DNA of 64,000 nucleotides from Datisca glomerata (GCA_003255025.1 QANY01007196.1:422666-486665); one strand, 5' to 3'; positions 22,926-35,259 are shown, numbered from the stretch's first letter. A program made the numbers and translations. The notes: generated by a model from the letters alone, not told the origin.

Positions 22926-24600
22926 TTACAATCTGTACAAACCTAGGGATTCGACATGGCTTAAAAAAATATATCTAGGGATTGGCTTTGTCAAAGGATC
23001 AACCATCATTCGATGTGTAGATACATGTTGTATCATTATTTCCTTATGCGCTATAATATCTCGTACAAAATTATACTTAGTGTTTATATGCTTCATTTTC
23101 CCATGATACTTTGGATCTTTAGTATAAGCGATGGTTGCTTGACTATCACAAAATAAAGTCACTAGTTTCGATGCACTAGAAACAACTTCTAAATGTTGCA
23201 GAAACCTTCTAAGCCAAATTGCCTGTTACACTACAACCGAACGTGCTATAAATTCCTCTTCCATAGTTGATAACACAATGCATGTTTGTTTCTTGCTACT
23301 CCAAGATATGGAGCCATTGCTTATCAAGAAAGTATATCAAGATATTGATTTGCGTTCGTCAAGGTCACCACTCCAATCAGCATCTGAGTAACCCACTAGA
23401 TGCAGATCGTTTCCTCGATAGCATAAACATAAGTCTGTAATATCTTTAAGGTATCTCAAAATCCTCTTAACAGATTTCCAATGAGCTTGTCCAGGATTTG
23501 ACTGATAACGGTTGACTAAACCAACAGCATAACAAATATCAGAACGTGTACACAACATATTGTACATCAAACTTCCAATGGCATTCGAATATAGGACTCT
23601 GGTCATGCTCTCTTTTTCTTCTGGAGTTGCAATCTCGCATATTGAACCGTTCAAGTATTTTCTTAATATATCACTCTTGCGACAAAGCAAGAAGTCTTTT
23701 TGAAAGATCTTGATATATTTTCACACATAGTATAAATGTTGCTTCACCCATGTCCTTCATCTCAAAATGAGGAGGCAACCATTCTTTAATGGTAATGACA
23801 AATGTTTTATCATTTCTAGCCGAAAGGATATCATCTATATACAATGATAGTATTACAAAATTGCTCTCAATATGTTTGATGTAAACACAATGGTGTTCAT
23901 TGATCATCGATAAAAGTGATGAAATATGAAGCGCCACGTCTTGTCTTCACATTCATAGGACCATAAATATAAGAATGAATTAATTACAATGGATAATCAG
24001 CTCGTTTTGCCTTTCCAAATGGTTTTTTAGTTGTTTTTCAGGCAAGACAATGCCCACACATAGGAAACTCTATCTTTATAAGTGAGCTTAATAGGCCTTC
24101 TTTAGCAAGTATATTCATTCTGTCTTTCCTTATATGACTTAATCTAGCATGCCATATATTAGCACCAATCACATTGTTACTAGACAATGCTATTAAAGAA
24201 AAATAATAGTCATTACTTGTATTGTTATGTTTAGTGTCTATAACAATAAAATCATTCAAAAAATAACTAGATCCATAATACTTATTATCTAAATAAAAGT
24301 TTGCACCATCTGAATGAAAATTGATATTTAAACCTAAACCTAGGAGAACAATTACAGAGACTAAGTTTCGCCTAATCTCAGGAGCATAAATGACATCATG
24401 CAGGAATAACGTCTGACCACCACGCAACTCAAGCTTGCAAGTGCCAATTCCTTTAACTTCTACTCTGGAATTGTTTCCTACATAGATCCATCTTGCTCCC
24501 ATTAGGAATCGATGATACTCTATAAATGATCCCCTCTCTCTAGCAACTCTCTCTTGCTCCTGAATCTAAAGTCCATGCAGGATACGATTCAGTCAGTAAC
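22926..24600 (-). pseudogene. Copia pol remnant: protease, integrase start, RT end, RNase H
   Basis: From high to low coordinates: AWTLDSGA (about 24570) is the protease catalytic motif, and WIYVGNNSRVEVKGIGTCKL follows. IWHARLSHIRKDRMNILAKE and CGHCLA are the integrase zinc-finger region, and ASYFITFIDD the integrase core start. At 23890-23900 the frame jumps to the RT palm region YIDDILSARNDK (the YVDD-box, here YIDD). Then come MKDMGEATFILCVKIY, SIGSLMYNMLCTRSDICYAV and the RNase H pieces YSDADWSGDLDERKS and LFCDSQATIAYTKDPKYHGK. Most of integrase and the first half of RT are missing. Confidence 0.8.
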
Positions 24601-25340
24601 ACACTGTATGATCCATCATAATCTGGGTCTCAATCCATCTTTTTTACTAACATAACAAATATACATCACTTCAAAAATTTACATTATCATATTGTCCATA
24701 TATTAAAACTAATTTGTCAAAATATCGACTGTATAAAAACTTGGAAAAATACGTTCATGAACATACACGTCTATTGGTGAAAAGCGGATGTGTATAAACT
24801 AAAAACTTAGAGTCCATATTTATATTACATATTCTTCCAAATATCAGTGTAAAAATTCTCATATAAATAATAAAACCATGTGGCCAAAATGGTTAGTGTT
24901 GTTAACTAACTTTCACATAAAGAATGCAAGTACTAAATCTGAAAAAAGCCAACTTAAAATAAAAATTAAGTCATTGTTTCACTTGTTCTCAAATTTCTTT
25001 CCAAACCATTTCACCGGTTCAAAATAAAGAGAAAAGAATTGGTCATATAACACAGTCGACGACATTTAAAAAAAGCTGTGATTACCACTGAATTGTCAAA
25101 TTGTAAACTTATTCTTTTAAAAACAATTGTCACCGAAATCATTTAGTGCAAGTACGCTTACAGTTGCATGGAGAAAAAATTCTTAACTAAACTAAAAAGA
25201 ATGAATGAGAATCAAATCTCATGGTACATAGTAAAAAAATCAAATCATTGAAAACCAAAATGTCTAAGTTTGATTCAATTTCCTTCAAAAAAATCTGTAA
25301 AGTCCCACTTGAATAATGAGGCACGAAAACATCATGACTA

Positions 25341-25352
25341 TGGCCTGATACA
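25341..25352 (-). promoter_or_regulatory. Primer-binding site of the minus-strand copia
   Basis: The minus strand reads TGTATCAGGCCA about ten bases inside the 5' LTR border. This is a decayed form of TGGTATCAGAGC, the initiator-tRNA-Met site used by most plant copia elements. Confidence 0.55.
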
Positions 25353-25361
25353 AATCTAAAT

Positions 25362-25682
25362 TACAATCGAGTCAAGAAACACTTACTTGATTACGTAGGG
25401 GAATAGATCAAAATGATGACTTACGTGTCGGATCTTGTAGGAAATCATGAAAACAAACTCCCTACTTGTTCTACAACCATTGAGCCTTGATTTTTTATGT
25501 GAAAACTTGATTTTAGTGTTGGAGAAATGATTTTCTCTTGAAGTTGTCACCTTCCTAGAATTTAATGGTGGTTATTTATATTAACCACCATTGGTAGTTT
25601 TTCATATGAAAAACTACCACTCATCCCTTTTCAAAATCGGGTCAGGTCAACCCAGCATGGGCGCCCGGATCCGAGTTTTCCA
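25362..25682 (-). repeat. Partial 5' LTR of the minus-strand copia
   Basis: It aligns with 21447-21800, including the hairpin and a perfect 26-bp palindrome at 25593-25618. Homology ends abruptly at about 25682, so the upstream part of the LTR is lost. Confidence 0.7.
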
Positions 25683-25690
25683 ACACTTGT

Positions 25691-27164
25691 AAACTCTTGT
25701 TTCAAAGTTTACTCAAGTTTGACGCTCTCACTTGAAAGTTGTAGTATATTAATATTATGTAGAGTGACTTGTCTTGGTCACTAGGTAGAATAACTAGTTA
25801 ATATACTAACACATTTAGAATGCATTGAAAGAACTAATACGTCTTATCTTCAGATAAAGTATTGTCTTAGAGAGATCAAACTTATTGTAATTTATTTTAC
25901 ATGTGCTCTCAAATCTTTCGAACGACTTAGTCATTTTAATATGCTATGAATGAAACTTCATGAGTCAACATATTCTGTAGGTTGGATGGTCAAGATATTG
26001 AACAGTGAATTCATATATTCTCAATAGACATAATTTATAGAACGCTTATATGAAAGTGTTAAACCTTAGGTAATTATTTATATAGTCTTGATAAACTTAA
26101 TGTCTATAGTGGTGTACCAAAGTTTTGATAATTATTATTTAAGATATCAGGTACAAAAACTTATTATAAATGATCAATAATGTGAATTTGAAACCTTAAA
26201 GAAAGTAAAATGCTTATTAATTAGGCCTATAGTTCTTAACCAAATTATATACGAGACTTGTTAAAATGTTATTTTAGTCTTAAGCTTGTAGAATATTGAG
26301 CGTAGACTTAGATGATATAAGGAAAGACTTATTGGGCACTCTCACTTTGCCTTTAGGGGAGGTTGGCCCGGCTGAACACTATTGAGTAAGGCCAATGGCC
26401 GGCCACCTTAAAGGGAAGGAAATGATTACATCTTTTAGTACTGAAAAGATGACGAAGTCCTATAAGAAACCATAGCCTCGTCCTCCCATTTCTTTCCTAG
26501 ATCTGGCCAAGAATTAGAGGAGGAAAAGTTTGAGTGCCTTGGTTTTGGATGGCATTTGAGTGAATAGAAAAGATGATCTAAAGGTTTTGAGAGCACACTA
26601 CTTAATTTATTTTTATGACCGTGACGATATTGTCACTCGAATCTATGATAACCTAAGTTCTACACGACCCTTCAGCAGTGTCAACTCCTTTACCTAGCCC
26701 ATTTCCTCTATAGTCTAGTCTTTGAGTCTGCCTTGAGTTTCCATAATATATATGAACAAGTGGTATATGGTTGTATTAGTAAGCACATCAAAATTATGGT
26801 GACTTTTATTTCAACTTTTAGATATTCAAAATTCAAAGACTATGATTGTGTCGAAATACAGGGAAGTCATATTTAAAGGTACATATGTAGTTTACAAAAC
26901 ACACTGTAATTCGGTGTGACAAAGCACATTTTCTAATACTTTAGAATAAACCCATTAACTGACAATAATAATGCCATTTTTACAATCATAAAAATACACA
27001 ACACCAAATAAATTATACAAGGACACAGATTAAACAGCTAAATAAATTATCCAAACTACTAAAAGGAACCATCTATAAAAAACATAAACAACCCAAGTTC
27101 AACTGACCCAACAAGGAAAAAGAAAAAAAAATGGAACTTGCCAATTAAAAAGAAAGATAATTAA
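25691..27164. other. Intergenic, no gene seen
   Basis: AT-rich with a more GC-balanced patch at about 26330-26560. That patch may be repeat-derived, but nothing in it can be named. The end nearest 27164 is the 3' flank of the iron transporter gene. Confidence 0.45.
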
Positions 27165-28739
27165 TTAAGCTCTAAAAATCTTAGCAATGGAATAAGCAGC
27201 AGCAGAAGCAATTGCACCAATTAAGGCTGTCTGAAAAGCACTCTTGAAAGGCTGATTTCCAGTGAAGTAACCCTTTGCAAACCCAAATAGTAACAATGCC
27301 AATATTGTTAATATAACAGATGCAATCACAGCTTCTTGTGCATGTGCAAACACTATGTATGGCGTTAAAGGTACCATTCCTCCAATTATATATGATATTG
27401 CTATTGTTATTGCACTTTGTATTGCTCTCATTGGGTCTGGTTTCTCCAATCCCAATTCAAATCTGCAAAACAATATGACAGCTTTTGTTAAATTTTTTAA
27501 TTAATTCATTTATTAAGTTATTTATTAAGATAATCATAGAATAATATTGGGAAAGAAAGAAAATTGAAGGTGAATGACATGAAAGGAACTGGATTAAAGT
27601 AGCACAAAAGTATATACAAATATGTATATTCTTTGAAAAATAATATGTCGTATTGTGATGTTCAATATTGTTATGAGTTTATGTATATTGGATCTCATCG
27701 CGATGCTCAGACCACGTATATTGTCACGTCATTATGGTACCGATCTTACTATTATAATTTTTTTTTTCTAACGCAATTTTCTAAATTTGACATGAGTGTT
27801 AAGAAATTTAGAAAAATAGTTATTGAAAAAAATATATGTAGAAGACTAACTTACTTCATCATGAAATCTAGCCATGCTTGAGGATTTCTTCTTAGAGCAT
27901 TAACTACAGGTCCATATTCATGTGGCTCAACCCCATATTCTGCTAATATTTCTGCAACCTCTGCTGCCTCTGCAGTTTATATTCAAAATTTTGCCCAAAA
28001 AGTTAACATCATATAATATATTAATTCTTAAAAATGTAAAAAAAATTAAGTAATATCAATATTCTCACGTTATTATTTTAAATGACACATGAAATAAAAT
28101 TGTCCGACCCACACATCATTAGTTGAATAAAACTTGCTTGGCTCAATAACCCGATAATAATCTATTTTTTACAATTATCGTTTAAAATTAATTAAAATTT
28201 TCTAGTACCCACTAACCTAATTAGGGATACTTTGGAGGTAGAAGTTAAAATAAAACATCATTTACCAGAAACTGTCAAAAGAATTAAGAAGCAAGAGATA
28301 AAGACCTATATCAGGGACTGCAACAATCTCTTCTTGCTCTCTCTTTAGTTCTTTCATATAGTGATCAGCTTCACTATTAGCTGCTAGATATCTGCAAAAT
28401 TTTATTTTTTTCACTATATTACTATATATTAAAGCAACAAATTCATATTATATAAGTAAACAAAATAGAACAATGTAATTCTGTTATAAATATATACCCT
28501 CCAAGTCCCATAGAGATGGCTCCAGCAGCAACCTCAGCAATACCTGCAATGAGTATGATCCCGGACGTTACATCAGCACCAGACAAGCCTGCCGCAAGGG
28601 CAAAAGGGACGGTGAGACCATCCGATACACCGAGGATAATGTCACGGACAACTTCACTAGACATGAAATGTTTCTCCTCATGGTCTTGCAGAAGAAGCTT
28701 CTGCTTTTCTGGTTCCGTACATCCACAATTTTCTGCCAT
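27165..28739 (-). CDS. VIT1-like: Vacuolar iron transporter, VIT1/CCC1 family
   Basis: Four exons on the minus strand (28739-28498, 28391-28306, 27969-27855, 27462-27165), all with GT-AG junctions, give 246 aa; Arabidopsis VIT1 is about 250. It moves ferrous iron from cytosol into the vacuole, by proton antiport in characterised members. Five membrane spans fit the hydrophobic profile. Span 1 holds GVSDGLTVP with Asp40 and span 2 AISMGLGGY with Met77. With Glu29 these sit three residues before Asp43, Met80 and Glu32 of the Eucalyptus VIT1 structure, the metal path. Exons 2-3 encode the Glu-rich cytosolic metal-binding helices (SEADHYMKELKREQEE, AAEVAEILAEYGVEPHEYG). The last exon gives spans 3-5 and ends SIAKIFRA. 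No defect is visible. The start is the first Met and gives a normal N-terminus. Confidence 0.95.
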
Positions 28740-28864
28740 TCCAAAAGCTCTAAATTATATTCAATAAAAATTTCACTAAGTAATGTTATAATGAAAGAGG
28801 GAATTAGATGTATAGCTAGAGCTAGTTAGTTTGCTGTTGATGGAATTAGGGAGGTGAAAAAGGA

Positions 28865-28875
28865 GAATTTATAGG
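28865..28875 (-). promoter_or_regulatory. Candidate TATA box of the VIT1 gene
   Basis: CCTATAAATTC on the minus strand, about 125 bp upstream of the start codon, which would leave a leader of roughly 90-100 nt. A good match to plant TATA boxes; no other candidate is as well placed. Confidence 0.45.
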
Positions 28876-31403
28876 AAGAGGAGTGTGGATAAAATTCTAA
28901 TTAACAATAGATGTGGGTTTTCTGCTGAATCCCACAAAAGAAAAAAGAAAAAGGGAAAGAGATGCACATTTTGCTTGGATCTACTTTATCTTATTCTGCC
29001 AACCAAAGTAGAAGATAATCAAAAGTAGATCACTTTAGATGGATGTATCTGTCCACATTTTCAAAAACAGAAAAAACAAAAAAAAGGAAAATTTAAGTGA
29101 TATTTGAATGAATATAATTTAAATTTACAATAGTTATAATATCTTGACATCACGTTATTTTGGGTATTCAACCGTAGACTTACGTATTTACGTGTAATAA
29201 TAAAGTATTTAAATTGAATATAATCAATAATATTCATAACATTTGAAAATGATGTGTGTTCGGAGAAAAATATTTAACGTCACCTAATGCAGTGAAGCAT
29301 ATCTGCAAAGCCACTTTTTTAAGGGAAAAAAAATGTAAGAGGCGTGTGGAGAACACAAGTTGTGAGGGGAAATAGGTAACGTGAAAGGGATCGATGTGAC
29401 CCACAGAGATGAACAAAACCAGTTTAGAGAGATAAAGTGATTAACATGTCAAAATGTGAAAGACAAGGCTAACATGTCCCAATTGACTCGGATAATGTTG
29501 AGGCGTGTGCTAGACACATACCCCCTTGTAAGCAATGGGAGTGTGGTGGACACACATTCCTCGTACGTACTCTAACATTTTGGTTCATTACCTAACACTT
29601 GAATATTGGATCGTCGAGGGTAGTCTGACTAATTGAGGTAACTAATTCAAATTGATTCACCCTCTGCCCTCTGGCCTCTACCTCTTAATTAAGTGGTCAT
29701 ATATTTAAAGCATTAGCTCTCCTTACTCGTTTGTAATGGATTTAGATCCCCTCCTGTTGGGATCTCCAACAATAAGGTTATGTTGGGCTAATCCAAGTCG
29801 TCCTTGAAAAAATAGACTGTCTGGATCACCTCAGTATGTATGTCGAGGTGATACGACCGTTTTCTATTTTTTTTTAAAATTCTGTTTTATCTTTTTCTCC
29901 TTTAAATCTGGATCGTCCATTTTTAAAATGACAGTTCAGATTAAACATAACCCTCTTCTATTCTTTAAAATAGGAGATGATCAAAATCTGTTTATAATAC
30001 ATGAGGTGGAAAGTAGTGGGAACACATTAATTTATAAAATGATTCCGTATATTGTCCTTATATAAGCAATCAGTAACTATATAAAATATGTGATAGAAAG
30101 CCTACTTGCTTATTCGAATCTTCTTAGACCAAACACCCTTAAATATCGAAATTATTATTTTCCAATATTATTTTGTCATTTTTTTTGTTTTATTGACTTG
30201 ATATAAAAATTTGGTCAATTTGGTATCGTGAGCATTCGGTTTGTTGGTGTTCGAATATTATCTCGCATCACTCGGATATACTCATTTTGTTCTAGTTATA
30301 AGGCTCCATACCATCTCTTTAACTCTAAGTTTTAAGGAATAATCAAGTTAGTCTTTTAATTTGATATCAGAGTTTAGTTGGACTTTTATTTATGTTATTT
30401 TGATTCAGACTGTTTGATATGTCGCTTAATTCAGACAAAAGTTATTTCTCCTTTACACGATCTTCAGCTTGGAGAATATCTTCGCTCTAGTTTGAGGGGG
30501 ACTGTTTGAGAACTAATTAGTTCTATTGTTTTTTAATTAATAATATTGTATCTATATATAGTTCTTCTACGCTCTCACATTGAGAACTATAACTTACACA
30601 AAAATTCTTCTTGGTATGTTGCTTAGTTTGACTATTATATTATGGTCCATTAGGGTGTGTTTGGAATGTTATCTCACATAGTATGGACATGCCATATTAT
30701 GCTAGTTAGAAGGCCATAATACACATCTCCTCAACACTTAGGTTTTAAGAAGTGTAGAGCTAAGCTTCTTAGTTGCTGTTGATCAGATGGAACATTTCAA
30801 ATATTTCAATATTTCGGTATTCCGTTTTAGAATAATGTTTTGGAAATATTGAATAATGATATATATATATATATATATATATTAATAATCTGTGTGTTTG
30901 TATGTATGCATGAAAAATGTGTATTATGACTCTAACTTGCACAACAACACATGATTTCGTATAAAACTAAAAAATGAGTATTTTTAATATCATATAAATG
31001 TTATTATATTATTCCAAACTAAAAAACAGATTCTTCGTTAGCTGTTAGACATTATGTCACAATGCATAAAGTTATTTTTCATAAAAAAATTGGAAAAATA
31101 CTCTATCCCATGTAGTTGGCTTAAAAGACACATACATCTTTTTTAATTTGAAAAAAAGATAAATAGGTCTAGTATGAAACTATTGTGTTGGTTTATGGTG
31201 AAATGACCAAAATGACCTTGATCGACCAAACTTATACACATAACGCTTGACCCGACCCAACAATTACGTGGAACTGAACAAAAGACCAAAATTCAAAGAG
31301 CTAAATGCATTGCATTATTTATTTTAGTGGAAGCCCCAAACGCCCAAATTGGTTGCTCTAGTGATGATTTCAATGTGGTCGGAAGCAATGACAACATAAG
31401 CAC
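28876..31403. other. Intergenic with decayed repeat pieces
   Basis: The stretch nearest 28900 is presumably the VIT1 promoter. Around 29750-29960 a small hairpin (ATCACCTC...GAGGTGAT, 29837-29865) sits in MITE-like sequence. At 30235-30400 and 30650-30790 lie imperfectly repeated LTR-like phrases including GATATCAGAG, perhaps an old copia remnant. An (AT)n microsatellite occupies 30859-30882. No coding region is supported. Confidence 0.4.
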
Positions 31404-31405
31404 TG

Positions 31406-32114
31406 TGTTTTTTCAATCCCCAATGAGACAATGACACGTGTCACGTCACGATAGGAAACTCCTCTAAGCCAAGAAATAAGCAGAACCGATCTCGGCTGGT
31501 AGGCCCTTATGGAGCTCGGGATGCACAAGACCTGAGCTCATAGAAAAATAGGAATAAGAGCGCAATGAAAGCTCCGTTGACCCTAAGCACAAAGTCATCA
31601 TTATCCAGTGAAGGTGACGACCAAGGTGGCCCTCCCCCCTAAGCCCGAACGTCTGAACGGTCTAATTGTTGTGATAAATGACAGGATAGTCTCCATCTGG
31701 TCATCTCATAGGCACATCAACATTTAATATCCACCAGTTTTATGTCAAATGTCACCTCATTTCCATCTAATTAGTGCTAGGAAAGATAGATTTTGTGTCC
31801 CACAAAGGCGTATTCGACACGCTACCCTCGACCCCGATGACTTAGATATAAGTACTTCCCCTAATCAGCAAAAGTGATATGTCTCTCCCCCTACAAAACC
31901 TATGCCAAAATATCGACAAAGGACTAACTGAGGCATCGGTTTCTCACCATTAGGGTTCCTTGTCCGTGTTTTACGTGGAGGTCGTGAGGAGCTCCACTTA
32001 GGAGGAAGAGTATGCTCACCATAAAGAGGAAAGAACTTTCATAACGTCACTTTGATAGATTCCCATGGTTAGAAGAACCCTCACACTTGTACTGTGAAAA
32101 TTTTTGCTAAAACA
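31406..32114 (+). repeat. 5' LTR of element C
   Basis: It aligns nearly throughout with 36263-37009 and ends TTGCTAAAACA. A TATA-like GATATAAGT lies at 31845-31853. The first bases are eroded compared with the 3' copy, which keeps TATTATAGGCG at its start. Confidence 0.8.
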
Positions 32115-32116
32115 GC

Positions 32117-32133
32117 TAGCGCCATCTGTGGGA
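32117..32133 (+). promoter_or_regulatory. Primer-binding-site region of element C
   Basis: TAGCGCCATCTGTGGGA, two bases inside the 5' LTR. It is close to TTGGCGCCGTCTGTGGGA, which marks this position in many plant gypsy elements; the primer tRNA was not identified. Confidence 0.5.
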
Positions 32134-32171
32134 AATGACTCAAAAGTCGTCTCTGCCTCCGCAAGGAGAAA

Positions 32172-32402
32172 ATGGATCTGATATTCTATGCCGATGATGT
32201 TCGGGAGGAAAGGGAAGATTCAACCTTCCTTCCATCGAACAAGTCACTCATTACCATCCAAACGACTACCCAACAAAGGAAGAATGATACGGTGGTTGAA
32301 AGGCGTACCAGCCATCTCTCAAGTCATGATAATCTCTTGCATGGAGATGATCGCCCCTTAGGGAAGCCGGGGCCACACCGAAACCAGATTTTAGAAGGTT
32401 GA
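32172..32402 (+). pseudogene. Short sense-strand open frame after the 5' LTR of element C
   Basis: 76 codons, starting about 55 bases inside the element where gag would begin. Composition is hydrophilic (EEREDSTFLPSNKS, TTTQQRKNDTVVERR), as at the N-terminus of gypsy Gag, but no zinc knuckle or capsid motif follows. It is probably the stump of a gag gene whose remainder was replaced by the antisense stretch that begins at 32391. Confidence 0.3.
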
Positions 32403-33189
32403 CTGTCCCTTTTGTAAGATTCTACTTGCGGTCATCCTCGGAAGAAGAAGAATAAGGAGAATAAAGCCGCCAGGTAGAGATGAAGGTGAAGGCACCCAAA
32501 GGCCCCTCCGAGGGTAGTATATGAGTAACAGCGGAGGGTGGAGGAAAGTATCGATGGACCACCCTCCATTCGATTTCTTGGTGCCCTTTTTGGCCACCGA
32601 TGATTTTGTAAAACTCCGGCACAGGCAAAGAATGACCACATTGCATTGGTAAACGAGCCTAAGAACATCCCTATTTGAAATACAAAGCCCTGCACCAATC
32701 CCCCACCATGAGTGCATGCAAATCTGGGCTAGCTAGCTCCCATCTCCTGCATCCCACCTTGGAGAAAATGGAGGGACGATAGGCCCTATTGAAATTAGTA
32801 TACGGGCTCGCAGGCCAAGCATAATTTAGCACTCCGGTTAATAAACAGGGATGATCAAGACTTTTTACACCATCCTCCAACAGGACAAGACTCGTGATAC
32901 CGAGGGCATGCCTGTGTAGCCCCCCTGGTTCTCCCAAATGAAGCAAACGAGCTGACAAGAAGGGAAGACCTGTTGAATAGTCAACTTCTGAGAAAATGGT
33001 CCATAGAAGAACTCGGTGGACCGAAGTGGTCAATCTTTCTCCTGCTAGAATAGTCAGAGAGGAAAGATCAGGAAAAACCCATACCTCTGCATGAGTAGAA
33101 TGTGATGCGCAGGAGGTCCTGCCGTTGATGCAAAGATGAATCTCGGAAGGAAGAATGTACCAGGCCCAACTAGAGAGAGAGAGAGCCAT
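32391..33189 (-). pseudogene. Antisense gene-like stretch in element C, unknown product
   Basis: On the minus strand an open frame of 172 codons (33189-32671) begins MALSLSSWAWYILPSEIHLC. After it, another frame reads VPEFYKIIGGQKGHQEIEWR, VVHRYFPPPSAVTHILPSEG and STWRLYSPYSSSSEDD (32646-32422). Spacing and composition look protein-like. A CTCTCTCTAG acceptor just inside the first frame (about 33172) and an AGAG|GTATGGG donor (about 33086) suggest an exon of about 85 bp. I recognise no family. It runs against the LTRs, as the extra genes of Tat elements do, and may be such a gene or a captured host fragment. Confidence 0.4.
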
Positions 33190-33479
33190 AGTTCAGGAAG
33201 TAAAATTTTTGATCGCCTAGAGCTCCCCACTTTAATTTTCCCCAGCTAGAGCAGAAGAAGTAGCTTTCTTTTTTAAGCAGTCAAACGTCGAGGTGTAACG
33301 GACAACAATGATCACGCACTCATCAATACCTGCCAGATAAGATGTCTCTTTTTTTCACCTTATTTAGGAATATCTTATAATCGAATCTACTTTTATAGAA
33401 GAATAAGACACTTTGTAGAAATATATGCTACTGATTTTTAGATTACTCTACAAGTCTCTATGGGCCGACTCTGATGCAA

Positions 33480-33690
33480 CGTGCGATGAAAATAAAAAAT
33501 GATGACTGGTGAGGTGCTCAAGCTCACTAATCGAGGTTAAAAAAGTGATGACTGATGAGATGCTGAAGCCCACTAGTCAGGATTAAATAAAAAGTGATGA
33601 CTTATGATGCACTCAAGCCCACCACAAAAAGTGATGACTGATGGGGTGCTCTAGCCCACCAGTCGGGATTAACAAGAAGTGGTGTATGTC
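33480..33690 (+). repeat. Short tandem repeat, about 50 bp
   Basis: Four degenerate copies of AGTGATGACTGATGNGRTGC plus YCAAGCCCACYAGTCRGGATT, next to the 81-bp array and probably an early variant of the same module. Confidence 0.6.
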
Positions 33691-34495
33691 AAGCATCTCA
33701 GCTCGCAGAAGGCATTTAGGATCTGGCCACAACATGCATGTCTGGCTAGTTATCGATAAATGATGTCTAGCGAGCATCTCATCTCACAGACGGGATTTTT
33801 GATCTAGCCAGAGTAGGCACGCCTCGCTAGATATTGACAAGTGATGTCTATCGAGCATCTCAGCCCACAGACAAGATTTAGGATCTTACCAATGCAGGCA
33901 CGCCTGGATAGATTTCAACAAGTGAGGTATGTTGAGCATCTCAGCTCACATAGGAGATTTAAGATCTGGTCAGAGTAGGCACGACTGACTAGATATCGAC
34001 AAGTGATGTTGTCGAACATCTCAGCTCGCAAACAGAATTTAAGATCAAGCCAGAGCAGGCACGCTTGGCTAGATATTGACAAGTGATGTAAATCAAGCTT
34101 CTTAGTACATAGATGGGATTTAGGATCTGGCCAGAGCAGGCATGCTTTTCTGGATATGGACAAGTGATATATGTCGAGCATCTTAACTCGCATGTGATAT
34201 TTAGGATCTAGCCAAAGCTAGCACGCCTGGGTATATATTGATTAGTGATGTCTGTCGAACATCTCAACTCGCAGATGGGATTTAGGATATAGCTAGATCA
34301 GGCACGCCTGGTTAGATATCGATAAGTGATGTTTGTTAAGTACCTCAACTTATAGACGAGATTTAGGATCTAGCCAGCGTAGGCATGCTTGGCTAGATAA
34401 TCGACAAGTGACGTCTGTCGTGCACTCAACCTCACGCATGGGGTTAAAGATCTAGCCAGAAAAGGCACACCTGGCTAGACAATAGGGAAGTAATA
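33690..34495 (+). repeat. 81-bp tandem array in element C
   Basis: About ten units; the phrase TGATGTCTRTCGAGCATCTC recurs near 33761, 33842, 33923, 34003, 34084, 34165, 34246, 34327 and 34409, a period of 81 with one exception. Each unit also holds GATCTAGCCAGA and GGCACGCCTGGCTAGAT. The reverse complement resembles the array at 63600-64000. Confidence 0.9.
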
Positions 34496-35217
34496 ATTAC
34501 ATGTCAGTCATGCCCGTTCGACAGAGCTAGGGGAAACCTTGACATAGGTAATCTCGGTACCAGGAGCAAGGGTATCTACTAAACATTATAGCTCACAAGG
34601 TATAAATAAGGCTCTCTGATGATCACTTCATCTTAAGGATTTATCCAGAACAATGACACCTAAATTGATAACAAAGGGAAGGCCCCTTGGCCAATAATCA
34701 AGGAAGTTCAATCTGCTTCGTTAGACCAGGAAAAAGCACAGCTAGAAGAAAGCATGGCCGACTAAATATTACAATGAAAACCCCCAGTCAATATGGTTCG
34801 CCTGACCAGACCTCCCAAATAAGAGCACGAAAGGCTTCTTAAAGGTCGCGACATGACCTAGAGATGGGGCAACCCGTTGGATAAGATAAAGTCCACTAAA
34901 AAGGATCTAGGCCCTTATAGGCCCATTCCAACTCAGGCTCACAAGTAATCCCGCAGCTCGAGATGGTAAAAATTAGTAGGGATAGAACGCTCAATGTAAA
35001 AAGTGAGAAACAATCACAGGACATAGGGTTAAGGCCTCAGCCATGCCAGATTAAAGATCGACTACTAAAAAAGACCTACTCAAGGCATGCTCGCGCTGAG
35101 ATAGGTAATGGCAGAAATAAATAAAGAGACATAGGTAAAGGAAGTTTATTTTCATTTATAAACAAGGGACTAAAAGTACATGTAAAGGTACAAAAATCTC
35201 ATCAGTTAAGGGGACGA

Positions 35218-35229
35218 CCCCCCCCCCCC
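35218..35229 (+). repeat. Poly-C run
   Basis: Twelve consecutive C bases, unusual in this AT-rich window and prone to length error. Confidence 0.9.
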
Positions 35230-35259
35230 AGGCTAACTTAGAGGCCCTTCTTTAGGAAG

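Larger units (their letters stand above)
21437..25690 (-). mobile_element. Ty1/copia retrotransposon, internally deleted
   Basis: On the minus strand the order is: partial 5' LTR (25362-25682), primer-binding site (25341-25352), an uninterpretable leader, protease and integrase start, a large deletion, the RT end, RNase H, and the 3' LTR (21437 to about 22915). The two LTR segments align over about 330 bp. The 5' LTR keeps only its downstream part, so promoter sequences are lost. The copy cannot move on its own. Confidence 0.8.

Noticed and set aside
33690..34495. CRISPR-like array
   Set aside because: Units are contiguous and degenerate with no unique spacers between conserved repeats, and the context is a plant retroelement.
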